From the NCBI GenBank assembly GCA_000499405.2, contig HG738140.1, positions 7,160,562 through 7,224,561 on the forward strand: a stretch of 64,000 bases of DNA, read 5' to 3'. Shown here in pieces: positions 63,638 to 64,000 of this stretch. The position numbers and the translations under genes are program-made. The notes under the pieces were generated by a model. That model saw nothing but the letters and a program-made list of their open reading frames with translations, was not told the DNA's origin and made no database searches. Numbering within the stretch: position 1 is the first letter of the stretch; every line of letters begins with the position of its first letter. Source of the DNA: Onchocerca volvulus. Taxonomy: Eukaryota > Nematoda > Chromadorea > Rhabditida > Onchocercidae.

Positions 63638-64000
63638 TTATTAGATAAAAACGATGAAATGTCAAAATATCATCTCGAAATTAATAACTGGAAATATCTA
63701 GAAAAACCGAGGATGGCTAAAAGGTATTGAAGGATCGCTCTTGTCACTAAGGTTTCATTGTTTGCTAACCTTTAAATAAAATATTTGACATCTTTTATTT
63801 AATCAGAACCTTAACAAACATTTTGGAAAGAAATTAATAATTTAGATGGATGAGCTGCTTAAATGATCTACAGTAATCCTACTTTAAGTTTATGAATAAG
63901 CTCATGAGTTGGAATATCATAAATTATCTTTTTGATCTTTTTCCAGAAAAAGTTGTAACAATAGTAGCATATCTCATTATTTAAAAATGGCAAGGATAGG
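63638..64000. other. Non-coding flank
   Basis: No feature recognised in the last 360 bases. Confidence 0.5.

Noticed and set aside
1..64000. CRISPR arrays, bacterial operons, phage or viral genes
   Set aside because: No regularly spaced direct repeats, no prokaryotic gene structure and no viral protein motif was seen; all coding regions have eukaryotic introns or Helitron motifs.

Overview
The window is very AT-rich animal DNA with short exons, GT..AG introns and long A/T runs. Everything I can identify points to a nematode. There is a cuticlin-type ZP-domain gene, a Tudor-domain gene, a tryptophan hydroxylase-like gene, a divergent kinase-like gene, a beta-lactamase-fold (LACT-type) gene and one nuclear tRNA-Lys(UUU). 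I cannot name the species. One scaffold gap (35275-35803) and one isolated N (25066) interrupt the sequence.

Layout. 1-5168 is non-coding. 5169-7460 (minus) is a five-exon cut-1-like cuticlin with signal peptide, ZP domain, RMKR site and C-terminal membrane helix. 9345-9417 is tRNA-Lys. 14890-20735 (minus) is a twelve-exon Tudor-domain gene of 457 residues. 23941-26580 is a rearranged Helitron fragment. 26581-36110 has no confident gene; it holds an inverted repeat (31579-32268) and the gap. 36111-41029 (plus) is a tryptophan hydroxylase-like gene whose catalytic exons are clear and whose 5' exons are uncertain. 41552-46030 is a cluster of Helitron ends around a broken Pif1-type helicase. 47808-50108 (plus) is an eight-exon kinase-like gene lacking both catalytic aspartates. 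It converges on a complete eight-exon LACT-type gene at 50743-54436 (minus). 54659-58888 is a second Helitron copy, nearly identical to the first but with its blocks in a different circular order. A receptor-like fragment follows at 58889-59212. A 1.85-kb plus-strand Helitron relic lies at 61793-63637.

Exon models were read by eye from splice consensus, frame continuity and family motifs. Phases were checked exon by exon for the five main genes. The host genes show no sign of a shared pathway. The unusual features are the Helitron structures (permuted copies, tandem 5' and 3' ends, an inactivating change in the Rep motif), two introns that fit only GC-AG splicing, and a likely frameshift at the 3' end of the hydroxylase gene. 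I found no convincing new biological system.
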